Positions 36,538 to 47,787 of a stretch of DNA of 64,000 bases are shown here, piece by piece; the stretch's first letter is position 1, and every line of letters begins with the position of its first letter. Origin of the DNA: Bidens hawaiensis (lineage: Eukaryota > Streptophyta > Magnoliopsida > Asterales > Asteraceae); the NCBI GenBank assembly GCA_021521415.1, contig JAIQDT010014321.1:175255-239254 (forward strand), given 5' to 3'. The notes under the pieces are model-generated. The model was given only the letters and a program-made list of their open reading frames with translations. It ran no database searches and was not told where the DNA came from. The translations under genes were made by a program, and so were the position numbers.

Positions 36538-38344
36538 AAGGCGCCGCCCGCTGGTACGAGCCAACACGGGGCAGGCAGGTCGTTCAAGGTGATGCGCCAC
36601 TCTCTAACAAACCCTCCCGATGGCAAAGCCAATTCAGGCAAGACAACAAGTCATGTTAACGTTGACAAACCCTCCCGATGGCGAAGCCATGTCAAGCAAG
36701 ACAGAAAGCTTCTAGTCAATATGAAAATTACTTTATCTGAACTTCATGAGTAGTTCAAAAGAATAACCCATAATTATAAGGTATTTGTGATGTTTAAGAC
36801 AACTTCTGATATGGACCATATGGTAATAAACTTTCTGATTTGATAATAAACTTTCTGACATATTCGCTTCGTCCTGCATCGCTTATATATCTGGCTACAA
36901 CATAAAACTCAGACGTCAATTAAACTGTGCAAAACGTTTGATTAAACATTCTCTCATATATTTGGCTCTTGAAAAGCAACTTGTAAGGAAACCATATGCA
37001 GCACGTCTGATTAAACTTAAGGAAACCATATGCAGCACGTCTGATTAAACTGTAGGGTAAATTGCTTTAAGAAGAGAAACACCTAACTTGAAGTGATTAA
37101 TCGCACATACAGATTGTTGTTTTATGTAATACCATAGCCATTATTAACCAACATATAAAGACGAATGTTGCACTTTTGAACTAAAGAACCCTATACCCAT
37201 TCGTGGATTGGAAGCAACGCATTTACAGGGAGATACACGAACTCTTGCATCTCTTTTACACATCAAAGCATCACCTTTAGAGTCTTTCCTTTTTGTGGGT
37301 TCCGTGAGTCCTTGCTAATCAAGTTCGAAATTAATAGCTTTTCAACAGTATTTCTGGCCTTGTGGTACTGGGGATTCTTTTGTGATATTTGAAGTGAAAC
37401 CAGTGAAAGTGGAGGATAAAGCAGTAGATCTATTCTTAATAATAACAATAGATAAGTCCAAAGGAAATGAAATTGGGCTTTAATAAAGAGAAGAAAAATG
37501 TATATTAGTCCTTAAGCAAAAGTTATGCTTTTTCAAACTTTTCTCAAAGTAGGTTAAAGACATAGATGCAAGAATAAGCAGTTGGATGACACAATAAAAT
37601 AAATTAACCGAAACAGCTAAAATTGCTTCTCAACAAGCTATTGCCCCAAAATTTCAGTGAGAATTTAACTGAAACAGCTTAAATGTAGAGGCTAGTAGTC
37701 TCCATAAGAGATTGGAATTGATGGCACAAGATGACCAAAAAGAAAACTTTGATGATAATGGAAATAAAGTCAACCTTAAAGATGTTGGAGTAATCGGACC
37801 TTTTCCAAATGGATCAGGCTAATGTTTACATTATGATTAGAAAGTGTGATGTTCACACTCATATGTACGGTTTTTTGTTGATTGTATGATACGAAAAGTT
37901 GCATTCGATGATGTTTAGTCGAAAAAACTAAAGTTACAAAGCTTAATCGAATGTTTTGACTTTTTGTACCAATCATGTCTTTCAAAACCTAATAAGTTTC
38001 GAATCATGAACTAAACTTTCAAAGTTTCACACATACTTTTTGCATTAAAGTTAAAAGTTCTTTAGGAATTGGAGTATTAGACACAAGAAACAATGTGTCC
38101 TTTATGAACCTTAAAAGGTTCAGGATATCTGCACGGCTCCGTGTTTGTTAAATGGATGAAAATGGTAGCACATTAAGATACATTTCAGTGTACAGATTAC
38201 ATACAAAAAAGGACAGTGACAGTTCAAGACCAAGCTATATAACTTAAGTTCTGAAACATCCATTTTGTACAATATGCAAACACATCCTAAATAACATTAC
38301 ATTTCAAGAGGCATCGTAGCTTAATCTTGAAATTCCAGCCTCGA
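36538..38344. other. Intergenic DNA with small duplications
   Basis: Two copies of ACAAACCCTCCCGATGGC(A/G)AAGCCA lie about 55 bp apart (36606-36690). Two copies of GGAAACCATATGCAGCACGT plus CTGATTAAACT lie in tandem at about 36987-37050. TAATAAACTTTCTGA occurs twice at about 36824-36860. No gene was recognised. Confidence 0.55.
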
Positions 38345-40031
38345 TTAGCTTAAATACAACGAGACCAAAAACTGTGAGATAAGAACAAATTCACTTACCA
38401 CAGTTGCAGGAGAATGTATACCCAAAAACGGGACGATATCTACTTGCAGCCAGCTCTCAACCGCAGATCCCACCACCGCACCAGCCACCAAACCCCCTAT
38501 GGTTATCACAGTTGCCTTCCCTAAAAGTTAAAATCCATCAACACAATATTAATAATTATTCTTGAGTTTTGTTATGTATAATTTGTTGTGAAATACCTAG
38601 CTTCACGTTTCGTTTGGTCATGAAATATAATGATGCCCCAAAACTAGTTGCCAAAATAAGCCCGGGAACATCAGCGCCTGAAAGAGAACCGACTGGAGTA
38701 GATGCACCATTGACATAAGTTAAGACAGCTAGAGCTCCATACACTCCTGCTTCAATCCCCAAATCACTAGCAGATGGTGATTCTATTGTAACTGGTGGAT
38801 TCTTAAAGGCACCTTGTACCCATTGAGGCATTGATCCCATTTGAGATGTATTTACAGGTTTAACATCTGCATAACAAATGCTACTATTTACAACTTTCCC
38901 TGCTCGTCTCTGTGATAAGCTCTGCATCAGTAGTATGTCATACGCAGCCTCCACCTGCAAGTAATGATCATCATCATTAGGTCTGTAAACGCACTGAATG
39001 AACATGAACGGGGGGCATGTTCATGTTTGCTCATTTAACTTTAACCGAAAACGAACATGAACAAATGTTCTTCATGTATATCATGTTTCTGTTCATTTAT
39101 GTCCGTTTCTTAACATCCTAAACGAATAATTCATGAACACAAACAAACAATCGTAAACGAACAGCATGTTTAATTATTTTGGATGGAACGAGAGAGGCAG
39201 AGTGACGGTGGCCAAGAGCTAATTCCAAAGAATGAAGATGTGGCTAGGGTTTGTGGTGAGCTACTAACATGTTTAATTATTCTTAAAAACTATAGAATTA
39301 CATAATTAAATGTGCTACATGAATATAAACAAACAGACATAAAAGAACATATATGAACGACCATAAACAAATGTTCAGGAACATAAATGAATGAAGAAAA
39401 CATATGTTCACATTCGTTCTTTAAATTAAATGAACAAAAATCGACCATGTTTGTTCTCGCCAAACATATCACTAACCATTGAGGCCTAATCATCATCATT
39501 TAATATCAACATACCATAACCATCTTCAATGAAATTCATGCCCAAATTATGAAATTAAAGTCAAATTTCCTACAATAACTCCACAATCAAGTCAAAATCA
39601 ATAATAATAATAATAATAAAACCCTAGGCCTAAGTTGAAAACTATATGGAAGGAGATCAAATTTGAATTCGCTGCAGTGGATACTATTGATTAAATTCCA
39701 AGCTATGTATGTGGTTCAATTATAACTACCATTTCTTAAATCGGAAATCGTTATCTATAAGCATAACTTTGGAGCAGTTAAATCGAATATAGTATTAGAA
39801 ATTGGATATAAATAAAATAAATAAACCTACCTGTGCAATAGACTCCTGGTCGTCTTTACAGGAAGCGACAACCGAATTCTTAGCACGGAGTATATCATCA
39901 AACGAAGCGCCTTCCGATACGCCTAACAGCTTCAAAGCCGTCTCAACCGACATCTCGAACGACGAATCGTCGCCGGCGAGCACAACGAATCGTGATAATG
40001 AGGTGCGGCGAGAGGAGGCGAGTAGTAGTAG

Positions 40032-40093
<62 letters not shown>

Positions 40094-40196
40094 GGGTGTA
40101 ATTGTTTTTGGAAGGTGTAAGAGGGTGTCTGTGACGGCGGATACGGCCGGCGATGGGGAGAAGAGAGGCGCGAGCGCAGAGAGGAGTGGTAGCCAT
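38345..40196 (-). CDS. CPP1: CPP1/DUF3353 chloroplast J-like membrane protein
   Basis: Relatives are thylakoid or envelope J-like holdases that stabilise protochlorophyllide oxidoreductase. Three exons keep frame: 39831-40196, 38597-38954 and 38345-38520, giving 299 residues. The N-terminus (MATTPLCARASLLPIAGRIRR) looks like a chloroplast transit peptide and contains about 19 Asn in a row from an AAT microsatellite. The J-like part has ALKLLGVSEGASFDDILRAK and AAYDILLMQSLSQRRAGKV. The C-terminal part has hydrophobic spans (GVYGALAVLTYV, GLILATSFGASLYFM, ITIGGLVAGAVVGSAVESWL) and ends SQFLVSLYLS. The last exon reads through an in-frame GTAAGT at 38400 to the family C-terminus, so that site is probably not a donor. 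Assignment to CPP1 itself or to a close paralogue is open. Confidence 0.88.
38995..39460. repeat. MITE-like repeat with GTTCATG/CATGAAC words in CPP1 intron 1
   Basis: ATGAACATGAACGG, CATGTTCATGTT, CGAACATGAACA, TGTTCATTTATG and similar words occur on both strands across this segment. This matches the subterminal-repeat style of the MITEs elsewhere in the window. Ends and TSD are not clear. Confidence 0.45.
40032..40092. repeat. (TTA)n microsatellite coding poly-Asn in CPP1 exon 1
   Basis: About 20 tandem ATT/TTA units on the plus strand. On the gene strand they encode Asn. Pure repeats of this length mutate quickly, and because the unit is three bases the frame is kept. Confidence 0.95.
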
Positions 40197-41074
40197 GGAA
40201 GGAAGGAAGAAAATCGGTTGGTTGTTTGTTAGGTAGTGAGTGATTATTATTAATTGTCTAATTGATTGATTGGGGTCATGGGCTGAATATTTTGCTTCCA
40301 AGTTATAAATTATTATTGTTGCTTTTTGGCTTCGTTACTTTTCTTTTCTTTTGTTTGATAGAATGATTATTATTTTCTGTACAACTTAAAATTGATTGTT
40401 TGTTTGTTTTTAACCTTGGGACTGTATGTATGCTCGGTTTTCTATCTATTTATTATATTGGTTTTATATGGCTAAATAAAGAAAAGGTGCTCAACATTCA
40501 CACATTTTATTCATCAATTGTTTTTTTCCTTCTTTACTCTCACTGGTGTTGAAAATCCATTTGACCATAACACTTGACCACAATCTCTAACGGGTTGGTC
40601 CATTACATGCAATTTCAGTGTGCAGTGACCAACACTTCTCTTTGGTGTACTGCTCCACTATCTGCGTTTTGCCATCTCATCATGTCGTCGTTTATGGAAT
40701 GATGATCTTGCTCACTAAAATTAAACTGAAAAAATCGATGCTGTATTCGGTTTATATTTTCACTCATTTTCGGTATAGGTATTCTTAGGTACGGTTCCGA
40801 TCTCATCGAAACCTACTCTTTCAACACATTTTCAAATGAATCCAAGGCTTAAAAAGTTGTAATAGAGATGTTGCGATGTAATTTAGTATTTCTTGTTTTG
40901 TTCACACCTTGATCAATCAATGTAAATATATTACTAGAAAAGTTCTTTAATGCTCCCTGAAAAGAGTCAAAAGACTTAAAAATAAAATAAAGTTAACTAT
41001 TATATTTCCAAATTCAACGTGATTGTGATATCCTAAATTAACTAAAAGTATGTCATTTTCGATTGTATTTGTTT
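40197..41074. other. CPP1 upstream region and intergenic DNA
   Basis: The stretch holds the 5' flank of the CPP1-like gene and AT-rich spacer up to the Tat element. No further feature is supported. Confidence 0.45.
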
Positions 41075-41079
41075 ATGTG

Positions 41080-41916
41080 TGAAGGGGTATGCACCCGCCT
41101 TAACATCGAGCAGGGCGGGTCAACCCACGAGATATAGACAAGAGGCTTGAAATCAGGATGTCATGAAGACACAAAGTCAAAACCTATGCGCAAGCGCATG
41201 AAACATCTGCGCGTGGCGCATATCACATACGCGCAAGCGCATGAAACATCTGTGAGAATAAAGAGAAGACCTTGCGCATCCCCGGGATAGGCGCATAAAG
41301 GCCGCGCGTAAGCGACACACAACAAATGAGACAATAGTCTAATCCAAATCAGGATAAGGACAACCATGATTGTACTCATCAGGCAACCTTCCAGAATGTA
41401 TCTTTTAAGGAATAAAGAATGTGCTGATGTTGACAGCTGCCAATGAAGGGTGGACAACTCAGCAAAGCCCATGTGCCACCACGTGATGGCACATGGGTCA
41501 GGTGAAATACCTTGGTCAGAGAATAATCAATAAAAAAGCACCAGGTGTTCTAAGTACACGTGGCGCGAAGCAATAGGAGGAGGCCAAAAACGCCCTAATT
41601 GGGTCTAAGCCCAGTCATTGGAAACCCTAATACTATAAATACCACACCACCTCCACAGTTGGAGGGCAGCAGGAAAATATACTCTAAGTCCTTTACTCAT
41701 TTTCACATCCTGATTATCCCATCCTACAATATCTGATTCTCACATCGAAGGGTTACCACAAAGAGGACCCCTCTGTCCCTTTCTGAGGGGTAAGCTCACG
41801 GTGCTGTTCGTTTTGTAGGTGGAAGAACTCGTATCTCGGAAAACCATCGGTGATATAGCACACTCGTACCCGAGGGACGTTGATCGTACACAAGTAAGTC
41901 GATCCACGCTTCTTCA
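41080..41916 (+). repeat. 5' LTR of the Tat element
   Basis: The LTR is 837 bp. An internal direct repeat GCGCAAGCGCATGAAACATC occurs at about 41190 and 41232. The LTR end is fixed by the TSD and by the start of the primer-binding site. Confidence 0.95.
41633..41640 (+). promoter_or_regulatory. TATA box of the Tat 5' LTR
   Basis: CTATAAATACC lies about 280 bp before the LTR end, in the position expected of the U3/R border promoter. The 3' LTR has the same motif. Confidence 0.6.
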
Positions 41917-41977
41917 TTGGCGCCATCACCTGTTACAACGGCAACAAAACTACTATTTCATCAATTTTCTCTTCACC

Positions 41978-44900
41978 ATGGTTTCCGGTGTTCGAAACAA
42001 TGATCAAGTTCTGGAGGATAATGAGCTTGAGGATGTTAATGAGGGACATCAGGTTCTGAGGGCGCCGCGTGACACTGCGCGCACCACCAGTAACCATCCC
42101 TTCAACACAACACCTCATAGTCAAACTGAAACTCCCCCAGACGATCTCACGTTCCAAAATCTGACTTGTGCAAAACAAAAAGGACCAATGTGCCCGGACG
42201 TTGAAACCAATGACCCTAAAGAATGGCTCATAAACGAACAACGGCGTTTAATGGACAAATACAATGAGTTGGTAAAACACAAAAAGTTAGCCGATTTAAC
42301 ACAAAGGCTCGCATTTGATAAACAAACCATTCAGGGAACAACAAAAAAGACGCGCGCGCTGGAAGACGGTCATTCTGTTCACACCGAACAAGCTGATATT
42401 AGTGATGAGGAAGAGGTGCACAGCATGAAGAAGACGCGAGATACTCATGCAGGAGGTTCACAGCTTCGCGTACACGCGCACATAGCACCTGGAGCCAAAG
42501 CTGATATGGATTTATACACACCATACAACCCACAAGCGAAAGAGCAAGTGGACGTAACCACACCGTATAGGCCAGCCATCTTGGTAAAGCATTCAAAATT
42601 CGCTGAGCGCATCGCGAAGGCTCCCATTCAACACAAAACCAAGATGCCAAGTGGTTTAGGCAAGTACGATGGTACAACAGATCCAGATGATTTCTTAAAA
42701 GGTTTTTATAACACTGGAAACTTAGAAAGCTGGACGATGCCAACATGGTGTCACATGTTTGCTCGCTGCCTCACGGGCGCAGCGCGTGTCTGGTTCGAAA
42801 GCTTTCCGACAGGACAAATCGATGGGTTCGAAGAGCTATTGGAAAAGTTCCAGGCTCACTTTGTACAGCAGCGCAGACACACGCGCGACCCCGATGACAT
42901 CATGCATTGCGTACGCAGGAATGATGAAACCATTGAAGACTACATAACTCGTTTCAATCAGGAATCTCTTGCAATTGGAGGCATCACTGAACAACTCTTG
43001 CGCGTGGCCTTTATACAAGGTGCACGCAGTGATCAACTCCGCAGAGCTCTCGTGAGCAGAGAAGGCATGCCAACCACTTGGGCTAAGCTTATGGAAGCAT
43101 CGCGAGTCTTCGCGCGAAATGAAAAACAAATTGCCCAAAACAGAGCAAGAGATAAAGGGCATCAAACAGAAGCACCATGCAACAATGAAAAGAGGCGCAA
43201 ACAAAACTCCGTATGGTCCAGGTTGCAACAAACCAATTATTCTCCTACAGAAAAGCAAGCGCAACAAAGTTCACCCCAACCCCAAAAAGACATTCTTAAT
43301 CGCGGAGAAGGTGACAAGAAGGAAGGCGGCAGAGAGCCTAACAGACCTCTACCAAGAATATGGACTCCCATCACCAAAACGCCTTCGCAAGTGTTAAGCA
43401 CAGAGAATGTCCAGTTTAAAAACCCCAGGCCATTACTCCATAAGGGACCACCGAACAGTGGCAAATATTGTGAGTTTCACAAATCCACAAGGCACAACAC
43501 TGATGCATGCCATCATTTGAAGGATGCGATCGAAAAAGATGTGAAATCAGGCAAGTTGGCTCACCTGGTAAAAAATCCAAGACCAGAAAACGAACAACCA
43601 GACGGAGCCTCAGCCAGTAAAAAATTCAAAAGAATCTGTGTAGCTGAAGGAAGAAGGCAAGGGCAAAGATCGAGGAAGAGAAGCGCGCAAATCCAAAGGG
43701 ATTGGCGCGAGCAACAAGTAATATTTCCAAGAATCAGAAGAGGCCCGTCTATCAGCAGCCCTCTAGTCATCACTGCACACATCGCTCATTATGAGGTGTC
43801 AAGAGTCCTGGTGGACACCGGTAGTGAGTCAGACATCATGTATGAGCAATGTTTCAGGAAGTTGGATCCAGAAGACCAAGCAAGGCTTGAAGTTGTGAGT
43901 GCACCAATCTCGGGTGTCTCAAACGAAATTATTCACCCCCTAGGCCAGATACAATTCGAACTAACTATGGGGGATGAGAAGCACAAGCGAGCTGAAATTG
44001 TCAACTTCCTGGTCTTGCCCACCACTTCATGCCATAGTATGATCTTGGGTATAGGAACGATTGCCCAATTCAACGCCATACCGTCACCAGCGCATGGCGC
44101 GTTGGGGTTCCCAACACCAACAGGAGTAACATTTGTGTACCGAGATCATTTATGCGCAGTAATAAGTATACCTCGAGAGGGGAGAATGAAGCTTCCAGTG
44201 GCAAACAACGCGCCAGAGGAATGGATTCTCAACCCAAAATTCCCAGAACAAACAATCACAATCGGAGCTACGATATCAGATGACACAAGAGTGAGAATGA
44301 AAAGATTGCTCACAACATATATGTCAGTCTTCGCGTGGCAACATTCTGATATGACTGGGGTTCCGCGAGACCTAGCGCAGCACTCTCTCAACACTGCTCA
44401 AAAGAAAAGAGTCATGGGAGACGAGAAGACAAACGCCATGATTAAGCAAGTAGAAGATCTACTGCGCGCGAATATCATTCGCCCAATACGATATCAAACA
44501 TGGGTAGCCAATCCTGTGATGATAAAGAAGAGCAATTGGTCATGGAGAATGTGCATTGATTTCATGGACCTCAACAAGGCGTGTCCAAAAGATTGTTACC
44601 CCCTCCCAAACATTGACATGAAGGTGGACTCTGTGGTTCCATTTAAGCTCAAATGTTTCCTGGATGCCTATAAGGGCTATCACCAAATTCAAATGGCACC
44701 ACAGGATGAAGACAAGACTGCTTTCAGAACTGACAAGGGTGTTTTCTGTTACACAAAAATGCCCTTTGGTTTGAAGAATGTAGGAGCCACTTACCAAAGA
44801 CTCATGGATGCAATTTTCAACGAGCAGATTGGAAAAAACTTAGAAGTCTACGTGGATGATTTGGTGATTAAAAGCAGGGAGGAAAAACAAATGCTCAAAG

Positions 44901-45065
44901 ACATCGAAGAAACCCTTCGGCGCCTAAAGGAAGTAAACATGAAGCTCAACCCGAGCAAATGCACATTCGGTGTTGAAGAAGGGAAATTTCTCGGCGTAAT
45001 GGTCACCAAGGATGGTTTCAAGGTGAACCCAGAGAAGGTGGAGGCTATCCTCGGCATGCCCTCAC
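41978..45065 (+). CDS. Tat element gag-protease-RT, left part of split pol
   Basis: The frame is open from inside the LTR, but the likely start is ATG at 41978 in an ACCATGG context after the primer-binding site. Gag has the retrotransposon gag core (KYDGTTDPDDFLKGF, ARCLTGAARVWFESFP) at about 42660-43000 and a single Cys/His stretch (YCEFHKSTRHNTDACHHL) at about 43468. Protease has VLVDTGSESD at about 43808. RT has CIDFMDLNKACPKD, FLDAYKGYHQI at about 44657 and catalytic YVDD at about 44848. The frame is cut at 45066 by the nested element; the stop at 45068-45070 belongs to that insert. No other stop occurs in this part. Confidence 0.92.
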
Positions 45066-45428
45066 TGTGACATCTGCCCCGATCCGACCCGACCCAGGTA
45101 CCCGTTTCCCTTACCCGATCTCTTTCTTTTATGATTTAATATTTATTTATACTTATACTTTATTTTTAATAATAATAATATATTTTCCTTCCCGCCTCTT
45201 TCTCTCTCTTTCTTTCCGCCGTCCCGTCCCTCTCCTTCTCTCTTTCCGCCTTCTTTTCCCCTCTTGTCGCCGTCCCGCCCTTACGCCTTGTTTCCCTCTT
45301 TTTCTTCTAACTCTTTGCTTGTCCTTTGTTCCTTCCCGCCTAAGGTTGTCTGCGCAGCTCCACGCGCCAGACCCCTTACAAGGAATCCTGCGTGAAGACC
45401 ACCTGTTACAGCGATACGCGAGACGAAC

Positions 45429-45684
45429 TCTTCTCGCAGCGCGCTAAGAATTGTAATTCTTCTCGCAGCGCGCTAAGAACGGTAGTTCTTCCCGCGACGC
45501 GCTAAGGATTTGTAGTTCTTCTCGCAGCGCGCTAAGAATCGTAGTTCATCCCTCGACGCGCGAAGAATTATAGTTCTTCCCGCGGCGCGCTAGGAATTTT
45601 AGTTCCTCCCGCGGCGCGCTAAGAAATGTGATTCTTCCCGCGGCGCGCTTAGAAATGTAGTTCTTTCCGCGACGCGTTAAGGTT
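45429..45684 (+). repeat. Tandem array of about nine 29-bp units in U3
   Basis: The unit is TTCTTCCCGCGGCGCGCTAA followed by GAATTGTAG, varying at a few positions. Copies abut without spacers. The same array is in the 3' LTR at 51667-51922. Confidence 0.95.
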
Positions 45685-46116
45685 GGTTCTGTCTGCCTTC
45701 GCGCTCGCGCACTTTTGACCTTCTGTGTCTGCCTTCGCGCTCGCGCGCTCCAGCCTTCTCGCGCTAACCCCCTTTGAGTCTTTTCTTCTGTTTAATCCAG
45801 CCGTTTACTTTTGTGTTGTCTTATCTTCTGTGCTGTTGACCTGACCTGTCTTATGTCTGAAAAGCCACTTTTGGCGCAGCATGCGCGCCAACCCCATTGG
45901 TTGGCAGAAAAAGTGACTGACATTATCTTTGGAGATCTGCTTTTCCATGCTTGACCAGTACCTTTATCTGATCCGCCCATGCTTTTTACTGTTCCCTGTC
46001 AGCTTTCTCTTGTCCCCTGCAGCTGCCATATCTTTTGATATCTTTTGCTTTTGGAATCTTTTACTTTTTGGAGATCTTTTCCCCTTTTCTAGGGATTGTG
46101 TTCCCTAGGGTTTCTC

Positions 46117-46124
46117 TATAAATA
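46117..46124 (+). promoter_or_regulatory. TATA box of the nested element's LTR
   Basis: CTCTATAAATAATAA follows CCCTAGGGTTT and precedes a C/T-rich stretch, a plausible core promoter. It is repeated at about 52355 in the 3' LTR. Confidence 0.55.
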
Positions 46125-47385
46125 ATAATGTTATTTTTAACACTACACACACAAAACACTCCTGTTCTCTCTTGCTCCTTGCTCTCTCTGCCGCCTCCTC
46201 TCTGCCTCCGTCTTCCTCCCTGTTCTGTCCTGCTTTTCCGGTAACATATTATAAATAATAATTTACTTATTAATCATGTTAACTTATAATCAAGACTTAA
46301 AACAAATCATTAAAACAATAATCTTATTTATAGGTTAACTTGTACTTGTTTAAAGTTGGTTCTTGCATTATCTTTCACCGCATCGTTTATCATGTGAGTA
46401 ATCTCGTACCTAATCCCTTTTTATTTTTAATGTTTTGGGATGTTCATGTGTTCGTACAAACTTAGAGTCTTAAACTTGTTTATGAACTTTAGTCGCGCAG
46501 TATCCCATGTGTTGAGGACGTTTACTTGGCTGTTATTTGTATGTGTGTATCATTAACCGCTTTGTTCGGCCTATTCCGCAGTTTTCATGGATCCATTAGA
46601 TGAACACGGGAGACCTATCGTTTACGGTTTTCTTTGTTTACACTTGCACAGATGTTTTCTCGTTTTTGTGCTCAATTGGGAGCACGGATTGAACTATGAA
46701 CTATGAGCTATGATCTATTTAGGCTTGATCACAATCTGATTGCACCCTTGTTAAACACCAGACATACACGTGTTGCGCGCAGATTTATTGTTATCTATGT
46801 ATTGTATTAAACTTGATTTCTCACCAACACGCAAGTGTTTGACGTTTATTTTAACACATGTTCAGGTTTGCAGTAGCTGTTTTGGAGCTTGTGGACACGT
46901 AGGAAGTTTTCTTTATTTTGGACCTAGATTAAAATGTATCAAGACAAGTTTTTGCTGTTCGAATATTTTGATTTATAATATATTGATTTATGATGATTTA
47001 TGTTATCTTGTTTACTTTGCGCGTGCGCGAATGAATGTATTTATTAAATATTGACACCCAATAGTGTCACGAGTAATGAAACAATATGTGGCGCCCCGAT
47101 GTATAATCCGCCTTTGGTCGGGGTGTTACAGATTGGTATCAGAGCTCGTTGACTTTAGGTTAGGTGGTTAGACGTAACGGCCTAGAATACCTAAGAGTCC
47201 CCTCTCGCGCATGAGAGAAATCTCATGTTTGCACGCTTATTGTTAATTACTCGTTATTTATGAATATGCTCGCGCCTGCGCAGTATGTGATTTTGTTTTA
47301 TTCCGCGATATTTCGATTTTTTTTTGTTGAATTTCGATTTTTATTGATTTTACTTACATATTCGTTTGTTGGATTTGAAAAATCC

Positions 47386-47640
47386 GAAAAGTCATGGTGA
47401 TACATGAATAGTTGATTTTCAATTTCCATTTACGATTATGTTCTGAGGTTGGAGACTTGAAAAGTCATGGTGATACATGAATTGTCAACCTCCAATATTC
47501 ATTTTCTTGTATATTTTATATTGAAGATTGAAAAGTCATGGTGATACATGAATCGTCAATCTCCAATACTCGTTTGCTCGTATATTTTAAATTGGGAATT
47601 CGGAAAGTCATGGTGATACATGAATTGTCGATTCTTGATT
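47386..47640 (+). repeat. Four leader repeats between primer-binding site and gag
   Basis: AAAGTCATGGTGATACATGA recurs at about 47388, 47461, 47531 and 47602, a period of about 70 bp. Each copy is followed by a variant of GTC(A/G)A(C/T)(C/T)TCCAAT. They lie in the untranslated leader, where packaging or dimerisation signals would be expected. Confidence 0.9.
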
Positions 47641-47787
47641 CGAATTTGTTACCTTTATTAAGTCTGCATTTAGGGTCATTTATTTTACTTTAACTTTTGA
47701 CAGTAACTGACTCCGCGAAACCAAGCTTTATAAGGTTATACTTTGCACTAAAACCAAGATATTAACTAAAATTAAAACTTTTATAGA

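Larger units (their letters stand above)
45066..47130 (+). repeat. 5' LTR of the nested element
   Basis: The LTR is 2065 bp with TG...CA ends. U3 holds a 29-bp tandem array (45429-45684) and GC-rich GCGCGC words. A TATA box lies near 46117. The ORF at 46770 is only LTR sequence and recurs at 53008. Confidence 0.95.

Noticed and set aside
36397..36641. Minus-strand GC-rich frames over the rDNA relic
   Set aside because: They are reverse-strand readings of rRNA sequence.
38395..38400. A splice donor GTAAGT ending CPP1 exon 3
   Set aside because: Reading through gives the conserved family C-terminus (SQFLVSLYLS) and an in-frame stop, so it is probably coding.
39802..40101. Plus-strand frame with a poly-Leu run, like a signal peptide or membrane protein
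   Set aside because: It is the reverse strand of the poly-Asn microsatellite in CPP1 exon 1.
45429..45684. Regular 29-bp repeats suggesting a CRISPR array
   Set aside because: The units abut with no spacers, lie in an LTR, are duplicated in the other LTR, and the DNA is plant nuclear.
46770..47054. Cys-rich 94-residue frame repeated identically at 53008
   Set aside because: It lies in both LTRs of the nested element and has no homology support.
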